A DNA stretch of 64,000 bases, from positions 7,254,001 through 7,318,000 of the forward strand of contig NZ_JACIBV010000001.1 in assembly GCF_014195505.1 (NCBI RefSeq), written 5' to 3'. Positions 8,421-15,400 of the stretch are shown here, piece after piece (position 1 is the first letter of the stretch; every line of letters begins with the position of its first letter). The position numbers and the translations under genes were made by a program. The notes beneath the pieces were generated by a model. It was not told where the DNA came from. It ran no database searches and was given only the letters and a program-made list of their open reading frames with translations. The DNA comes from Nonomuraea dietziae (lineage in GTDB: Bacteria; Actinomycetota; Actinomycetes; Streptosporangiales; Streptosporangiaceae).

Positions 8421-9173
8421 ATGCCGTTCACGCTCAGCCATGTCGCCGCAGTCGTGCCGCTGCGCAGGCTCACCTGGCTGGACCCGTGGGCGCTCGCGGT
8501 CGGGGCGATGGTGCCCGACCTGCCGATCTTCCTGCCGTTCCTGCCGGACTACGCGCACTGGCACTCGCCGATCGGGGTGGTCACCATTGATCTCTTCTCG
8601 GCGCTCGTCCTGCTGGCCGCCTTCCACCTGGTCTTCAGGCTGCCGCTCGTCGCGCTGCTCCCCGAGCACCTGGCGGGAAGGGCCGCCACGCTGACCCCTT
8701 CCCCCAGGATCCTGCCCGTGGTGGCGGGCGCGGCCGTGGGCGCGGCCACCCATGTGCTCTGGGACTCCTTCACCCACTCCTACGCCAGCGGCGTGTGGGG
8801 CTGGAGCTGGCTGGATCACGAGGTGCTCGGCGTGATCCCGGTCTTCAGGGTCCTGCAGTACACCTCGTCGGTGCTCGGGCTGGCGTTCGTGGCCTGGTGG
8901 GCATGGCGCGGGCTGAGGAGGATGGCGGACGCGCCGGCGCCCGAGGGCCTGCCGCTCGCCGACGGCGTACGGCGGGCGGTGCTGTGGACGGCGGCCGTCG
9001 GCGCGGTGGTGGGCGCGGCGCTCTGGCCGGTGCTCGACCCGCCGGTGCCGGGCGCCGCCGGGATGATCACCAGGGTCGGGGCGGGCACCGTCGTCGGGCT
9101 GGTCGCGGTGCTGGTGGTCTACGCCGGGATCTGGCAGTTCAGGCGGCTCGTGGCAGGATTCGAGCGTGCCTGA
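8421..9173 (+). CDS. DUF4184 family membrane protein
   Basis: A 250-residue integral membrane protein. It begins MPFTLSHVAAVVPLRR and continues with VGAMVPDLPIFLPF and, further on, HVLWDSFTHSY; these His/Asp-containing motifs are the hallmark of the DUF4184 family and resemble the metal-binding helices of membrane-bound hydrolases such as YdjM/LexA-regulated proteins. About six hydrophobic segments are visible. A strong GGGGAGGG lies just before the ATG. The last eight bases overlap the RNA methyltransferase gene, so the two are probably co-transcribed. The biochemical function of the family is not established. Confidence 0.8.
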   Translation: MPFTLSHVAAVVPLRRLTWLDPWALAVGAMVPDLPIFLPFLPDYAHWHSPIGVVTIDLFSALVLLAAFHLVFRLPLVALLPEHLAGRAATLTPSPRILPVVAGAAVGAATHVLWDSFTHSYASGVWGWSWLDHEVLGVIPVFRVLQYTSSVLGLAFVAWWAWRGLRRMADAPAPEGLPLADGVRRAVLWTAAVGAVVGAALWPVLDPPVPGAAGMITRVGAGTVVGLVAVLVVYAGIWQFRRLVAGFERA

Positions 9174-10005
9174 GTACGTGACCGACGCCGATGACCCCCG
9201 CCTCGCCGACTTCACCGGGCTGCGCGACGTGGAACTGCGCAAGAGCCTGGAGAGCGAGCGGGGCCTGTTCGTCGCCGAGGGCGAGAAGGTGATCAGAAGG
9301 GCCGTCGGCGCCGGGTATCCGGTGCGCGCGGTGCTCACGACCGAGCGCTGGCTGGCCTCGCTGGCCGACGTGCTGGGCGACGCGCCCGTGTACGTGGTCT
9401 CGGAGGAGGTCATGCAGGGCGTCGCGGGCTTCCAGGTGCACAGGGGAGCGCTGGCCTCGATGGAACGCCTGCCGGTGCCCCCGGTGGCGAAGGTCCTGGA
9501 GGGCGGTTCTCGCATCGTGGTCCTGGAAGATCTGGTCGACCACGGAAACGTCGGCGCGATCTTCCGGTGCGCCGCCGCTCTCGGAGTCGACGGGATCATC
9601 CTGTCGCCGCGTTGCGCCGACCCTCTCTACAGGCGGTCGGTCAAGGTGTCGATGGGTGCGATCTTCGCGATCCCCTATGCCCGCATGGACAACTGGTACG
9701 ACGGGCTGGAGGAGATCAGGGCGGCGGGCTTCCAGACGCTGGCGCTGACTCCCGATCAGAGCGTCATCCCGCTGGACACCGTCGAGATGAGTGACCGGGT
9801 GGCGCTGCTGCTCGGGTCCGAAGGGGACGGCCTGTCCTCGCGCTGGCTGCGGGAGGCCGACGAGCAGGTGTGCATCCAAATGAGCCCCACCGCGATGGAG
9901 GCGGGCGTGGACTCCCTCAACGTGGTGGCCGCCGCCGCGATCGCCTGCCACGGGCTCATGCGCGGCGCTGCGGATCCTGTTTCGAAACCTATATCTCAAA
10001 ACTAG
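9166..10005 (+). CDS. TrmH/SpoU family RNA 2'-O-methyltransferase
   Basis: A 279-residue SPOUT-fold enzyme expected to methylate a ribose 2'-hydroxyl in rRNA or tRNA using S-adenosylmethionine. The N-terminal substrate-binding domain (SLESERGLFVAEGEKVIRRA) is followed by the three SPOUT motifs: NVGAIFRCAAALGVDG (motif 1 with the catalytic Arg), LLLGSEGDGLS (motif 2) and SLNVVAAAAIACH (motif 3). These form the knotted cofactor pocket. The GTG start overlaps the DUF4184 stop by eight bases. The stop TAG shares the tetranucleotide CTAG with the stop of the opposing TetR gene. The exact RNA target cannot be told from sequence. Confidence 0.9.
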   Translation: MPEYVTDADDPRLADFTGLRDVELRKSLESERGLFVAEGEKVIRRAVGAGYPVRAVLTTERWLASLADVLGDAPVYVVSEEVMQGVAGFQVHRGALASMERLPVPPVAKVLEGGSRIVVLEDLVDHGNVGAIFRCAAALGVDGIILSPRCADPLYRRSVKVSMGAIFAIPYARMDNWYDGLEEIRAAGFQTLALTPDQSVIPLDTVEMSDRVALLLGSEGDGLSSRWLREADEQVCIQMSPTAMEAGVDSLNVVAAAAIACHGLMRGAADPVSKPISQN

Positions 10006-10014
10006 TTTTTGAGA
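9994..10014. terminator. Inverted repeat spanning two convergent stop codons
   Basis: TCTCAAAA (9994-10001) and TTTTGAGA (10007-10014) flank CTAGT, so each DNA strand reads stop codon then a T-rich arm. The CTAG at 10002-10005 supplies the TAG stop of the RNA methylase on the plus strand and of the TetR gene on the minus strand. It is AT-rich for this genome and fits a compact bidirectional terminator; the stem is short, so efficiency is uncertain. Confidence 0.45.
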
Positions 10015-10778
10015 ACGCGATAGACGGTGGCCCTGGAGACGCCGAACCGCTCCGCGATCTCGTCGACCGCGTGGCCCTCGCCGTACAGCCGCCTGACCGT
10101 GACCGACTGCTCGTCGCTCAGCGCGGGCGGTCGCCCGCCCTCCCTGCCCCGGCTCCTGCCCCGCCTCCCCCCTGCCGGCGATCCCGTACGGCCGGCGGCC
10201 TCCTCGAGGCCGCCGCCGCCGCTCGGCCAGCCCCCGCCGCGGTCGTCGAGCAGGGCGTGGGCGCCGCCGAGGATGAGCTCGCGGAGCACGGCCACCGGCG
10301 CGTCGGGGAAGAGGACGACGGGATCGCCCAGCGAGGCGACGGTCTGGGCCGCGCGGACCCGCTGCTCGAGCCGCCGGTCAGGGCCGCAGACCAGGTCGTT
10401 GGCCAAGGCGATGACGGCCTTGAACCGTTCGCCCACCGGCGCCTGCACCAGCAGCGTCATGTCGCGCACCAGCAGGAGGAGCGCCTCCCTGTGGCGCAGG
10501 CAGACGTCCACGTACCCCTCGATCGCCGACCAGCGCACCCGCTCGGGGTCGTCGTGCGCCTCCGCCTGCTCCAGCGCGCCCTCCAACTCCTCGAGCAGCG
10601 GCTCGGTGAGCCTGTGCAGGAGGTCGTCCTTGGCGGAGAAGTGGTAGTAGAGCGCCGCCTTCGTGATGCCCACCTGCTCGGCGATGGCGTTCATCGACGT
10701 GGCCCGGTAGCCGCGGGTGGCGAACAGCGCTCCCGCCGCCGCCAATATCCGCTGAGGAGTCGCTTCCTCGTCGCGCAT
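10002..10778 (-). CDS. TetR family repressor with an extra C-terminal resolvase-type HTH
   Basis: Residues 8-60 are a TetR DNA-binding domain (QRILAAAGALFATRGYRATS, then AIAEQVGITKAALYYHF). A helical ligand-binding region follows to about residue 190. After a Gly/Arg-rich linker comes a second helix-turn-helix (GGRPPALSDEQ..., DEIAERFGVSRATVYRVLKN) like that at the C-terminus of Hin/resolvase recombinases, which is not part of standard TetR proteins. The ATG at 10778 is preferred over 10814 because it is preceded by CAGGAG at proper spacing. The gene diverges from an alpha/beta hydrolase, and a perfect palindrome between them is the likely operator for both. The inducing ligand is unknown. 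Confidence 0.85.
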   Translation of the reverse strand: MRDEEATPQRILAAAGALFATRGYRATSMNAIAEQVGITKAALYYHFSAKDDLLHRLTEPLLEELEGALEQAEAHDDPERVRWSAIEGYVDVCLRHREALLLLVRDMTLLVQAPVGERFKAVIALANDLVCGPDRRLEQRVRAAQTVASLGDPVVLFPDAPVAVLRELILGGAHALLDDRGGGWPSGGGGLEEAAGRTGSPAGGRRGRSRGREGGRPPALSDEQSVTVRRLYGEGHAVDEIAERFGVSRATVYRVLKN

Positions 10779-10822
10779 GACACTCCTGAGGGTTTTACCG
10801 TGAGTCAGCTCCAATGCTAGGT

Positions 10823-10841
10823 TACTGACCGACGGTCAGTA
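10823..10841. promoter_or_regulatory. Probable TetR operator
   Basis: TACTGACCGACGGTCAGTA is a perfect palindrome with 8-bp arms and a 3-bp centre. It lies 45 bases upstream of the TetR start and 23 bases upstream of the hydrolase ATG, the typical place and form of a TetR operator; sites with TGACC..GGTCA cores are common in this family. Binding would repress both divergent genes. Confidence 0.75.
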
Positions 10842-10863
10842 TTCGTTCGAAGGAGTGGCGACC

Positions 10864-11754
10864 ATGACGGAGCGGCGCAAGATCTCGTTCGAGTCCGGCG
10901 GCACCCGGTGCGTGGGCTACCTCCATCTGCCGGAGAACCTCGTGGAGAAGGTCCCCTGTGTGGTGCTGTGCCACGGGTTCAGCGGCACCATGGACCGGCT
11001 GTACCCCCATGCCGAGCGCTTCGCCGCCGCGGGTCTGGCGGCGCTGGTGTTCGACTACCGCAACTTCGGCGAGAGCGGTGGGCAGCCGCGCCAGTTCGTC
11101 GACGTCGGCGGCCAGCAGGACGACCTGCGCGGCGCCATCGGCTTCGCCCGCTCCGCCCAGGAGATCGACGCGGACCGCATCATGCTGTGGGGCAACTCGC
11201 TCGGCGGAGGACACGTCATCTCCGTGGCGGCCGACGATCCGGGCGTCACCGCCGTGGTGGCGCAGATTCCCTTCAACGGATTCGCGAAGGTGCGCGAGCG
11301 GTCCGCCTCCTCGACGCGCAAGCTGCAGGCCGTGATCCTCTGGGACGCCCTCCTCGGCAGGCTCGGCCTGCCACCCCACTACATCCCCATGGTCGGCGCA
11401 CCGGGTCAGCTCGCCGTCACCGCCACTGCCGAGGCGGAGCAGCACATCAAGACGCTCAGCGGCGCCGGAGGGCTCTGGCGCAACAGCGTCGCGCCCCGCT
11501 CCCTCCTGACCATGGCGCGCTACCGGCCCGGCGACGCCGCCGCCAGGCTCCGCATGCCGCTGCTCGTCTGCATCGCCGCCGACGACACGGAGACGCCGGC
11601 GGAGACGACCACCAGCCTGGCCGAGCGGGCGCCACGCGGCGAGCTGAAGGTCTATCCGGGCACCCACTTCACCTTCTACAACGATCCTGAGCTGCGCGAG
11701 CGCGTGCTCGACGACCAGATCGCCTTCTTCCGCCGCCACCTCCCGCCTGCCTGA
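10864..11754 (+). CDS. Alpha/beta hydrolase
   Basis: A 296-residue serine hydrolase. The oxyanion region LCHGFSGTMDRLYPH is followed by the nucleophile elbow GNSLGG (serine near residue 105), an acid residue in CIAADDTETP, and the catalytic histidine in PGTHFTFY. The layout matches cytosolic dienelactone/acetylxylan-type hydrolases of about 300 residues. The ATG at 10864 was chosen because AAGGAG lies eight bases before it; the GTG at 10855 overlaps that ribosome-binding site. The TetR operator sits immediately upstream, so expression is likely induced by a compound that may be its substrate or a relative. Confidence 0.85.
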   Translation: MTERRKISFESGGTRCVGYLHLPENLVEKVPCVVLCHGFSGTMDRLYPHAERFAAAGLAALVFDYRNFGESGGQPRQFVDVGGQQDDLRGAIGFARSAQEIDADRIMLWGNSLGGGHVISVAADDPGVTAVVAQIPFNGFAKVRERSASSTRKLQAVILWDALLGRLGLPPHYIPMVGAPGQLAVTATAEAEQHIKTLSGAGGLWRNSVAPRSLLTMARYRPGDAAARLRMPLLVCIAADDTETPAETTTSLAERAPRGELKVYPGTHFTFYNDPELRERVLDDQIAFFRRHLPPA

Positions 11755-11793
11755 TCGGCTCACCGCCCCTGGCTTGAGGGCCGGGCTCGTTCG

Positions 11794-12762
11794 TCATGCC
11801 TGTGGGGGCTCGGGCTCTTCGGATGCGCTTCCCGACGTCACGTCCGCAGCGACCGCGGTGGTGGCGGCCAACCCGGCCACGAAGACGGCCCAGAGGAAGG
11901 GCTGCCACCCGGGGAAGGCGTAGGTGTTCCCCATGAGGTGAACGGACCACGCTGCCAGCTCGACGATGATGCCGAGAGCGCAGGCCCCCGTCAGGGCGAG
12001 AGCGAAGCATCGCGCCACGTCCGGCAGGCCCATCTCGCCCGAGACCAGTTCGCCGGCGACGCGGGCGCACGCGTAACAGGTGAAGAGAAAGGCCATGAGG
12101 CAGCCGGCTGCCAGGAGGAGTCCGAGAACGGCTGTGGTCCAGGGACTCACGGCCGCGTCGGCGAGCCACGGCCACGCTGTCCGAACCCACCAGGCCGCGG
12201 TCGAATCCATGGCGGCGAAGACGAACACGCGACTGACGGGCGCCGCCACCGCGATGCCGAAGACGACCAGAAGATAGACGATCACCTTGAGGGGGCCGTG
12301 CGGACCGAGCGCCCAGAACAGGATCAGGAGCATGAAGGCCAGAAGCGACTGGTCAATCCACGGAGCCAGGTTCGTCTTCATGACCAGAGGCGGCGGAAGA
12401 TAAAGAAGTGGCAGGAGGTCTTTCTCGCCGCGAAAGTACGGTATGAATCCCTGTGGGTTGCTCTGGTAGATCTCCCACATCTTCCACACCACATTGGTGA
12501 CGTAGAGAAAGACGATGCCCCGGGCGAGTCGCGCACGCCGTGAAGACCGTCCTCGTGGAATCCACAAGAATCTGAAGGGCCATGCCGCGAAATCGACAAT
12601 GAACGCTGATCGCAGCCGTCCCCGCCCCCTGGCGCGGGACGAACTGCTCCTGCCGCCCCAGCCCTTGCTTCCCTGCCATGAGGGCGACCGCTTACCCAGA
12701 GCCGACTTGACCACTCCCTCCGGCCGGGTCTCCAGGGCTCCGGTGTCACGCACGTGAGCCAT
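11794..12762 (-). CDS. Membrane protein of unknown function
   Basis: A protein of up to 322 residues that I do not recognise. The first 70 residues are basic and Ser/Arg-rich, then about six hydrophobic segments follow (near residues 82-96, 138-150, 158-175, 207-235, 250-275 and 285-305). The last residues are acidic and proline-rich (EEPEPPQA). No ribosome-binding site marks the ATG at 12762 clearly and the basic N-terminus is low in complexity, so the true start may be further inside, for instance near the first helix. The base composition is slightly less GC-rich than the neighbours. It stands alone between the hydrolase and the carboxypeptidase. Confidence 0.55.
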   Translation of the reverse strand: MAHVRDTGALETRPEGVVKSALGKRSPSWQGSKGWGGRSSSSRARGRGRLRSAFIVDFAAWPFRFLWIPRGRSSRRARLARGIVFLYVTNVVWKMWEIYQSNPQGFIPYFRGEKDLLPLLYLPPPLVMKTNLAPWIDQSLLAFMLLILFWALGPHGPLKVIVYLLVVFGIAVAAPVSRVFVFAAMDSTAAWWVRTAWPWLADAAVSPWTTAVLGLLLAAGCLMAFLFTCYACARVAGELVSGEMGLPDVARCFALALTGACALGIIVELAAWSVHLMGNTYAFPGWQPFLWAVFVAGLAATTAVAADVTSGSASEEPEPPQA

Positions 12763-12913
12763 TTCCAGAGTATTGCCTCAAGCGCGTGTGCGGGCAGGGA
12801 CATTTGGGGTGGCTGCGCCATTCGGAATGTCGGTATATCGAAAAACGGTCAAGCGTGAAACATATTCATGGGGCAACGGAGAGGCGAAGTGAATCGACGT
12901 CGGGTCGTAGGTC

Positions 12914-13780
12914 TCACGGTGTGGTCGTGGCGATCTGCTCCTCGGCGAAGTCGAGCAGTCGGGTCGCGGTGGTGAAGCGGCGGGCGTCCTGGTCGCCGAG
13001 CAGGACGCCGACGACCCGACGTCCGTTCCTCTCCGCCGCGAACGCCAGGCAGAAGCCCGCCTTGGTGGTGAACCCGGTCTTCACCCCGAGCACGCCGTCC
13101 GCCTTGCCGAGCAGCTTGTTGGTGTTGGTCCAGGTGTGGGCTCGGTGGACCGCGCTCTTGGCCACCCGGTACGTCCGCTTGGAGACCACGGTGCCGAACG
13201 TCTCGTCCTTGAGGGCGATCCCCACGAGCCTGGCCTGGTCGGCGGCGGTCGAGTAGCCGCCGTTGCGGGGCGAGGGCAGGCCGTCGGCGTTGGTGTAGAG
13301 GGTGTCGCGCAGGCCGAGCGAGCGCGCGGCGGCGTTCATCTTGGCGACGAAGGCGCTCTTGCCGGGGCCGTACGTGCGGGCCAGCGCGTTGGCCGCGTCG
13401 GCGCCCGAGGGAAGCATCAGCCCGTAGAGCAGGTCACGGGTGGTGACCTGCTCGCCCGCGCGCAGCGCCGCGCTGGTGGCGCCGTTGTCGGCGGCGTGCC
13501 GCACATCGGCCTTGGTGACGGTGACGACGTCGCCGAGGTCGCCGTCGCGCAGGACCACGTAGGCGGTCATGACCTTGACCAGGCTGGCCACCGGGACCCT
13601 GCGGGTCTCCCTCTTGCCGAAGTGGACCGTTCCCTTCGAGTCGACGACGTACGCCGAGCGCGCGCCGACGTCCGGTGTCGTATCCCTTTCGGCCTGGACC
13701 GACGGCGAGAACCCCACGACGAGGGCGAACGCCGCGATGCCGGTAAGTAGCCGAATACCCCCTATACGCATGCCAGACAT
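12914..13780 (-). CDS. D-alanyl-D-alanine carboxypeptidase (peptidase family S11)
   Basis: A 288-residue secreted penicillin-binding protein that trims the terminal D-Ala from peptidoglycan stem peptides. A signal peptide (IRLLTGIAAFALVVGF..., cleavage near QA-ER at residue 30) is followed by the three active-site motifs: SLVK at residues 66-69 (nucleophile and general base), SGADAAN near 130 (SxN-type) and KTG near 213. The length is short: the C-terminal beta domain and membrane anchor seen in DacA/PBP5 are missing, so it is probably released to the wall or medium. An ATG at 13771 is an alternative start. It appears monocistronic. Confidence 0.9.
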   Translation of the reverse strand: MSGMRIGGIRLLTGIAAFALVVGFSPSVQAERDTTPDVGARSAYVVDSKGTVHFGKRETRRVPVASLVKVMTAYVVLRDGDLGDVVTVTKADVRHAADNGATSAALRAGEQVTTRDLLYGLMLPSGADAANALARTYGPGKSAFVAKMNAAARSLGLRDTLYTNADGLPSPRNGGYSTAADQARLVGIALKDETFGTVVSKRTYRVAKSAVHRAHTWTNTNKLLGKADGVLGVKTGFTTKAGFCLAFAAERNGRRVVGVLLGDQDARRFTTATRLLDFAEEQIATTTP

Positions 13781-13890
13781 CGTGACAGGTGATCAACCGT
13801 TGATATGCGGAACTTGACCCTATGGCGGGGAAAACGTCCTCTTGGGCCGGGTAAATGATCACTACGACCGTCATATCGGGGGAGATCGCC

Positions 13891-14082
13891 ATGGCAGGCA
13901 AGTTCGTCATCACCAAGGACAGGCGCGGAGAGTTCCGCTTCAAGCTGGTCGCGAGCAACGGTCAGACCATCGCGATCAGCGAGGGTTACACCACCAAGGC
14001 GGCGTGTGTGAACGGGATCGACTCGGTGCGCAAGAACGCGCCGGGGGCGGCGGTGGAGGACGACACGCTCGCGGCCGTCTGA
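13891..14082 (+). CDS. YegP-like DUF1508 protein
   Basis: A 63-residue protein with one DUF1508 repeat: GKFVITKDRRGEFRFKLVASNGQ, then SEGYTTKAACVNGIDSVRKN. The family fold is a small alpha/beta unit, often found in tandem in YegP; this one is a single copy. The ATG at 13891 follows GGGGGAG at good spacing; an earlier in-frame ATG at 13855 would absorb the ribosome-binding site. It is followed by a strong hairpin shared with the opposing DedA gene. The molecular role of the family is unknown. Confidence 0.8.
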   Translation: MAGKFVITKDRRGEFRFKLVASNGQTIAISEGYTTKAACVNGIDSVRKNAPGAAVEDDTLAAV

Positions 14083-14102
14083 GCCGGGAAGCCGATCGGC
14101 CG

Positions 14103-14126
14103 GGCCCTCGTCAGGTGACGAGGGCC
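14103..14126. terminator. Bidirectional terminator hairpin
   Basis: GGCCCTCGTCA-GG-TGACGAGGGCC has 11-bp perfect arms and a 2-base centre, followed on the plus strand by TTCTCGCTCTTCC. It lies between the convergent YegP-like and DedA genes. The DedA stop codon (14111-14113) is inside the left arm. Confidence 0.65.
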
Positions 14127-14629
14127 TTCTCGCTCTTCCTGCGCCTGCGCCACACCACGAAGGCGGCGACGCCGCTGATCAGGATCACCGCGGCGACGGC
14201 GGCGGCGAGCGGCGAGTGCGCGGCCAGCTGGAGCCAGCCCCAGAGCACCGAGTAGAGCGCGAACGAGGTCACCGGCACCCAGGTCAGGCAGCCGAGCGCG
14301 CTGGCCACGACGTACCAGGGGTAGGAGATGCGCAGCGCCCCCGCCACCCACGGCAGCGTGTGCCGCAGGACGGGCACCCAGAAGCAGGCGTAGACGGCCA
14401 GCGCGCCCCACTTCTCCACGACCCGTTCGACGGAGCGGATGCGCTCGCGCGGGAGCTTCCTGCCGAACCTCGACTCGTAGAGGGTGTCGCCGAGCTTGTG
14501 GCCGATCCAGTAGTAGGCCTGGAAGGCGCCGAAGAGGGCGACCGCTCCGACCGCCACGATCAGCCAGTACGGCAGGCCGAACAGAGAGGCGCGCGTCGGG
14601 TCGGGGATGACGATCGCAAGATGCCGCAT
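14111..14629 (-). CDS. DedA family membrane protein
   Basis: About 172 residues with four to five hydrophobic segments. The segment LFGAFQAYYWIGHKLGDTLY, the F/WxxR-type stretch CFWVPVLRHTLPWVAGALR and WYVVASALGCLTWVP match the VTT/DedA domain, where a conserved Arg and an acidic residue are needed for undecaprenyl-phosphate or lipid flipping in characterised relatives. It is shorter than the 200-residue norm. I chose the ATG at 14629, 11 bases after a GGGGGG run; ATG 14638 and GTG 14641 are possible but too near it. A candidate iron-box-like sequence lies just upstream. Confidence 0.75.
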   Translation of the reverse strand: MRHLAIVIPDPTRASLFGLPYWLIVAVGAVALFGAFQAYYWIGHKLGDTLYESRFGRKLPRERIRSVERVVEKWGALAVYACFWVPVLRHTLPWVAGALRISYPWYVVASALGCLTWVPVTSFALYSVLWGWLQLAAHSPLAAAVAAVILISGVAAFVVWRRRRKSEKALVT

Positions 14630-14656
14630 AACGGACATCACCCCCCAACCAAAACA

Positions 14657-14675
14657 TTAGGCCAGCCTTACCTTA
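14657..14675. promoter_or_regulatory. Candidate IdeR/DmdR iron box
   Basis: TTAGGCCAGCCTTACCTTA matches 14 of the 19 positions of the actinobacterial iron-repressor consensus (TTAGGTTAGGCTCACCTAA), including TTAGG and most of the right half. It lies about 28 bases upstream of the DedA start in an AT-rich patch, a good place for repression. The match is imperfect, so this is a candidate only. Confidence 0.35.
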
Positions 14676-14774
14676 TTTGATGGGCCTCTGTCGCGCCACC
14701 GTGCCCCACGCTACCGCCGAGCTCGGCAGGTGGTGTGTGCGGGAGGGCGATCCGGGTAGTGGGGCGGACATCTC

Positions 14775-14786
14775 GGCGATATCGCC
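14775..14786. promoter_or_regulatory. Palindrome upstream of secreted-protein gene
   Basis: GGCGATATCGCC is a perfect 12-bp palindrome 78 bases before the secreted-protein ATG at 14864. It could be an operator or the remains of a hairpin; nothing else in the sequence supports a specific regulator. Confidence 0.2.
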
Positions 14787-14863
14787 CTGAACTGCAAGTA
14801 GGCATCAAGTGGACCTCAACCCCTTCCTTCTACAAATGGGGTGAACGAAGAGGGGTACAGATC

Positions 14864-15400
14864 ATGACGAGAAGCGCAGCGGTCATCGGAACCGGTTCGG
14901 CCACGGCCGCCAAGCTGCTGGTGGGGGCCCTCGCCTTCACCACCGCCTATGTGGGCGTCTCGGCTTACAGCACCGCCAACTCCGCCCCCTCGGCCGCGGC
15001 TGAGGAGCAGGCGGCCGAGGAGCAGGCTGCCACGCAGACCGTCGCCCTGTCGGCGGCCGCCGTCCCGCTCACCGAGCAGACCGAGCCCGAGGCCGGCGCG
15101 ATCGCCGTGAGCGCGCTGCCGGGCAGGGGCACCTGCGAGCAGACGTTCATGGCCCGTACCGTCGTGCTCAACCCGGAGGCGAGCAGCACCCTGCTCTACA
15201 GCTGGCGCCTGGTCAGGTGGAGCTCGGTCAGCAGGTCGTGGAAGACCTACCAGACCGAGTACGCCGGCTTCATGGGAGCGCGCAGGAACGTCAAGTGGGA
15301 GCTGAGCGTGCGCGACAACCCCGGGTGGTACCGCATCGAGCTGACCGTCGGCGGCGCCAAGAAGCCGATCAAGTCTGATCGACTCCTGGTGAGTTGCTGA
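14864..15400 (+). CDS. Secreted or membrane-anchored hypothetical protein
   Basis: A 178-residue protein of unknown family. It begins with a signal-like hydrophobic segment (residues about 15-40), followed by an alanine/glutamate-rich stretch (EEQAAEEQAA) and a compact C-terminal domain of about 90 residues with a conserved-looking pair of cysteines (CEQTF and the terminal VSC) that may form a disulfide. The C-terminal domain, rich in aromatic and beta-prone residues (LYSWRLVRWSSVSRSWKTYQ), looks like a small beta sandwich. AGAGGGG precedes the ATG. Its last 32 bases overlap the 3' end of the opposing SARP gene. Confidence 0.65.
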   Translation: MTRSAAVIGTGSATAAKLLVGALAFTTAYVGVSAYSTANSAPSAAAEEQAAEEQAATQTVALSAAAVPLTEQTEPEAGAIAVSALPGRGTCEQTFMARTVVLNPEASSTLLYSWRLVRWSSVSRSWKTYQTEYAGFMGARRNVKWELSVRDNPGWYRIELTVGGAKKPIKSDRLLVSC

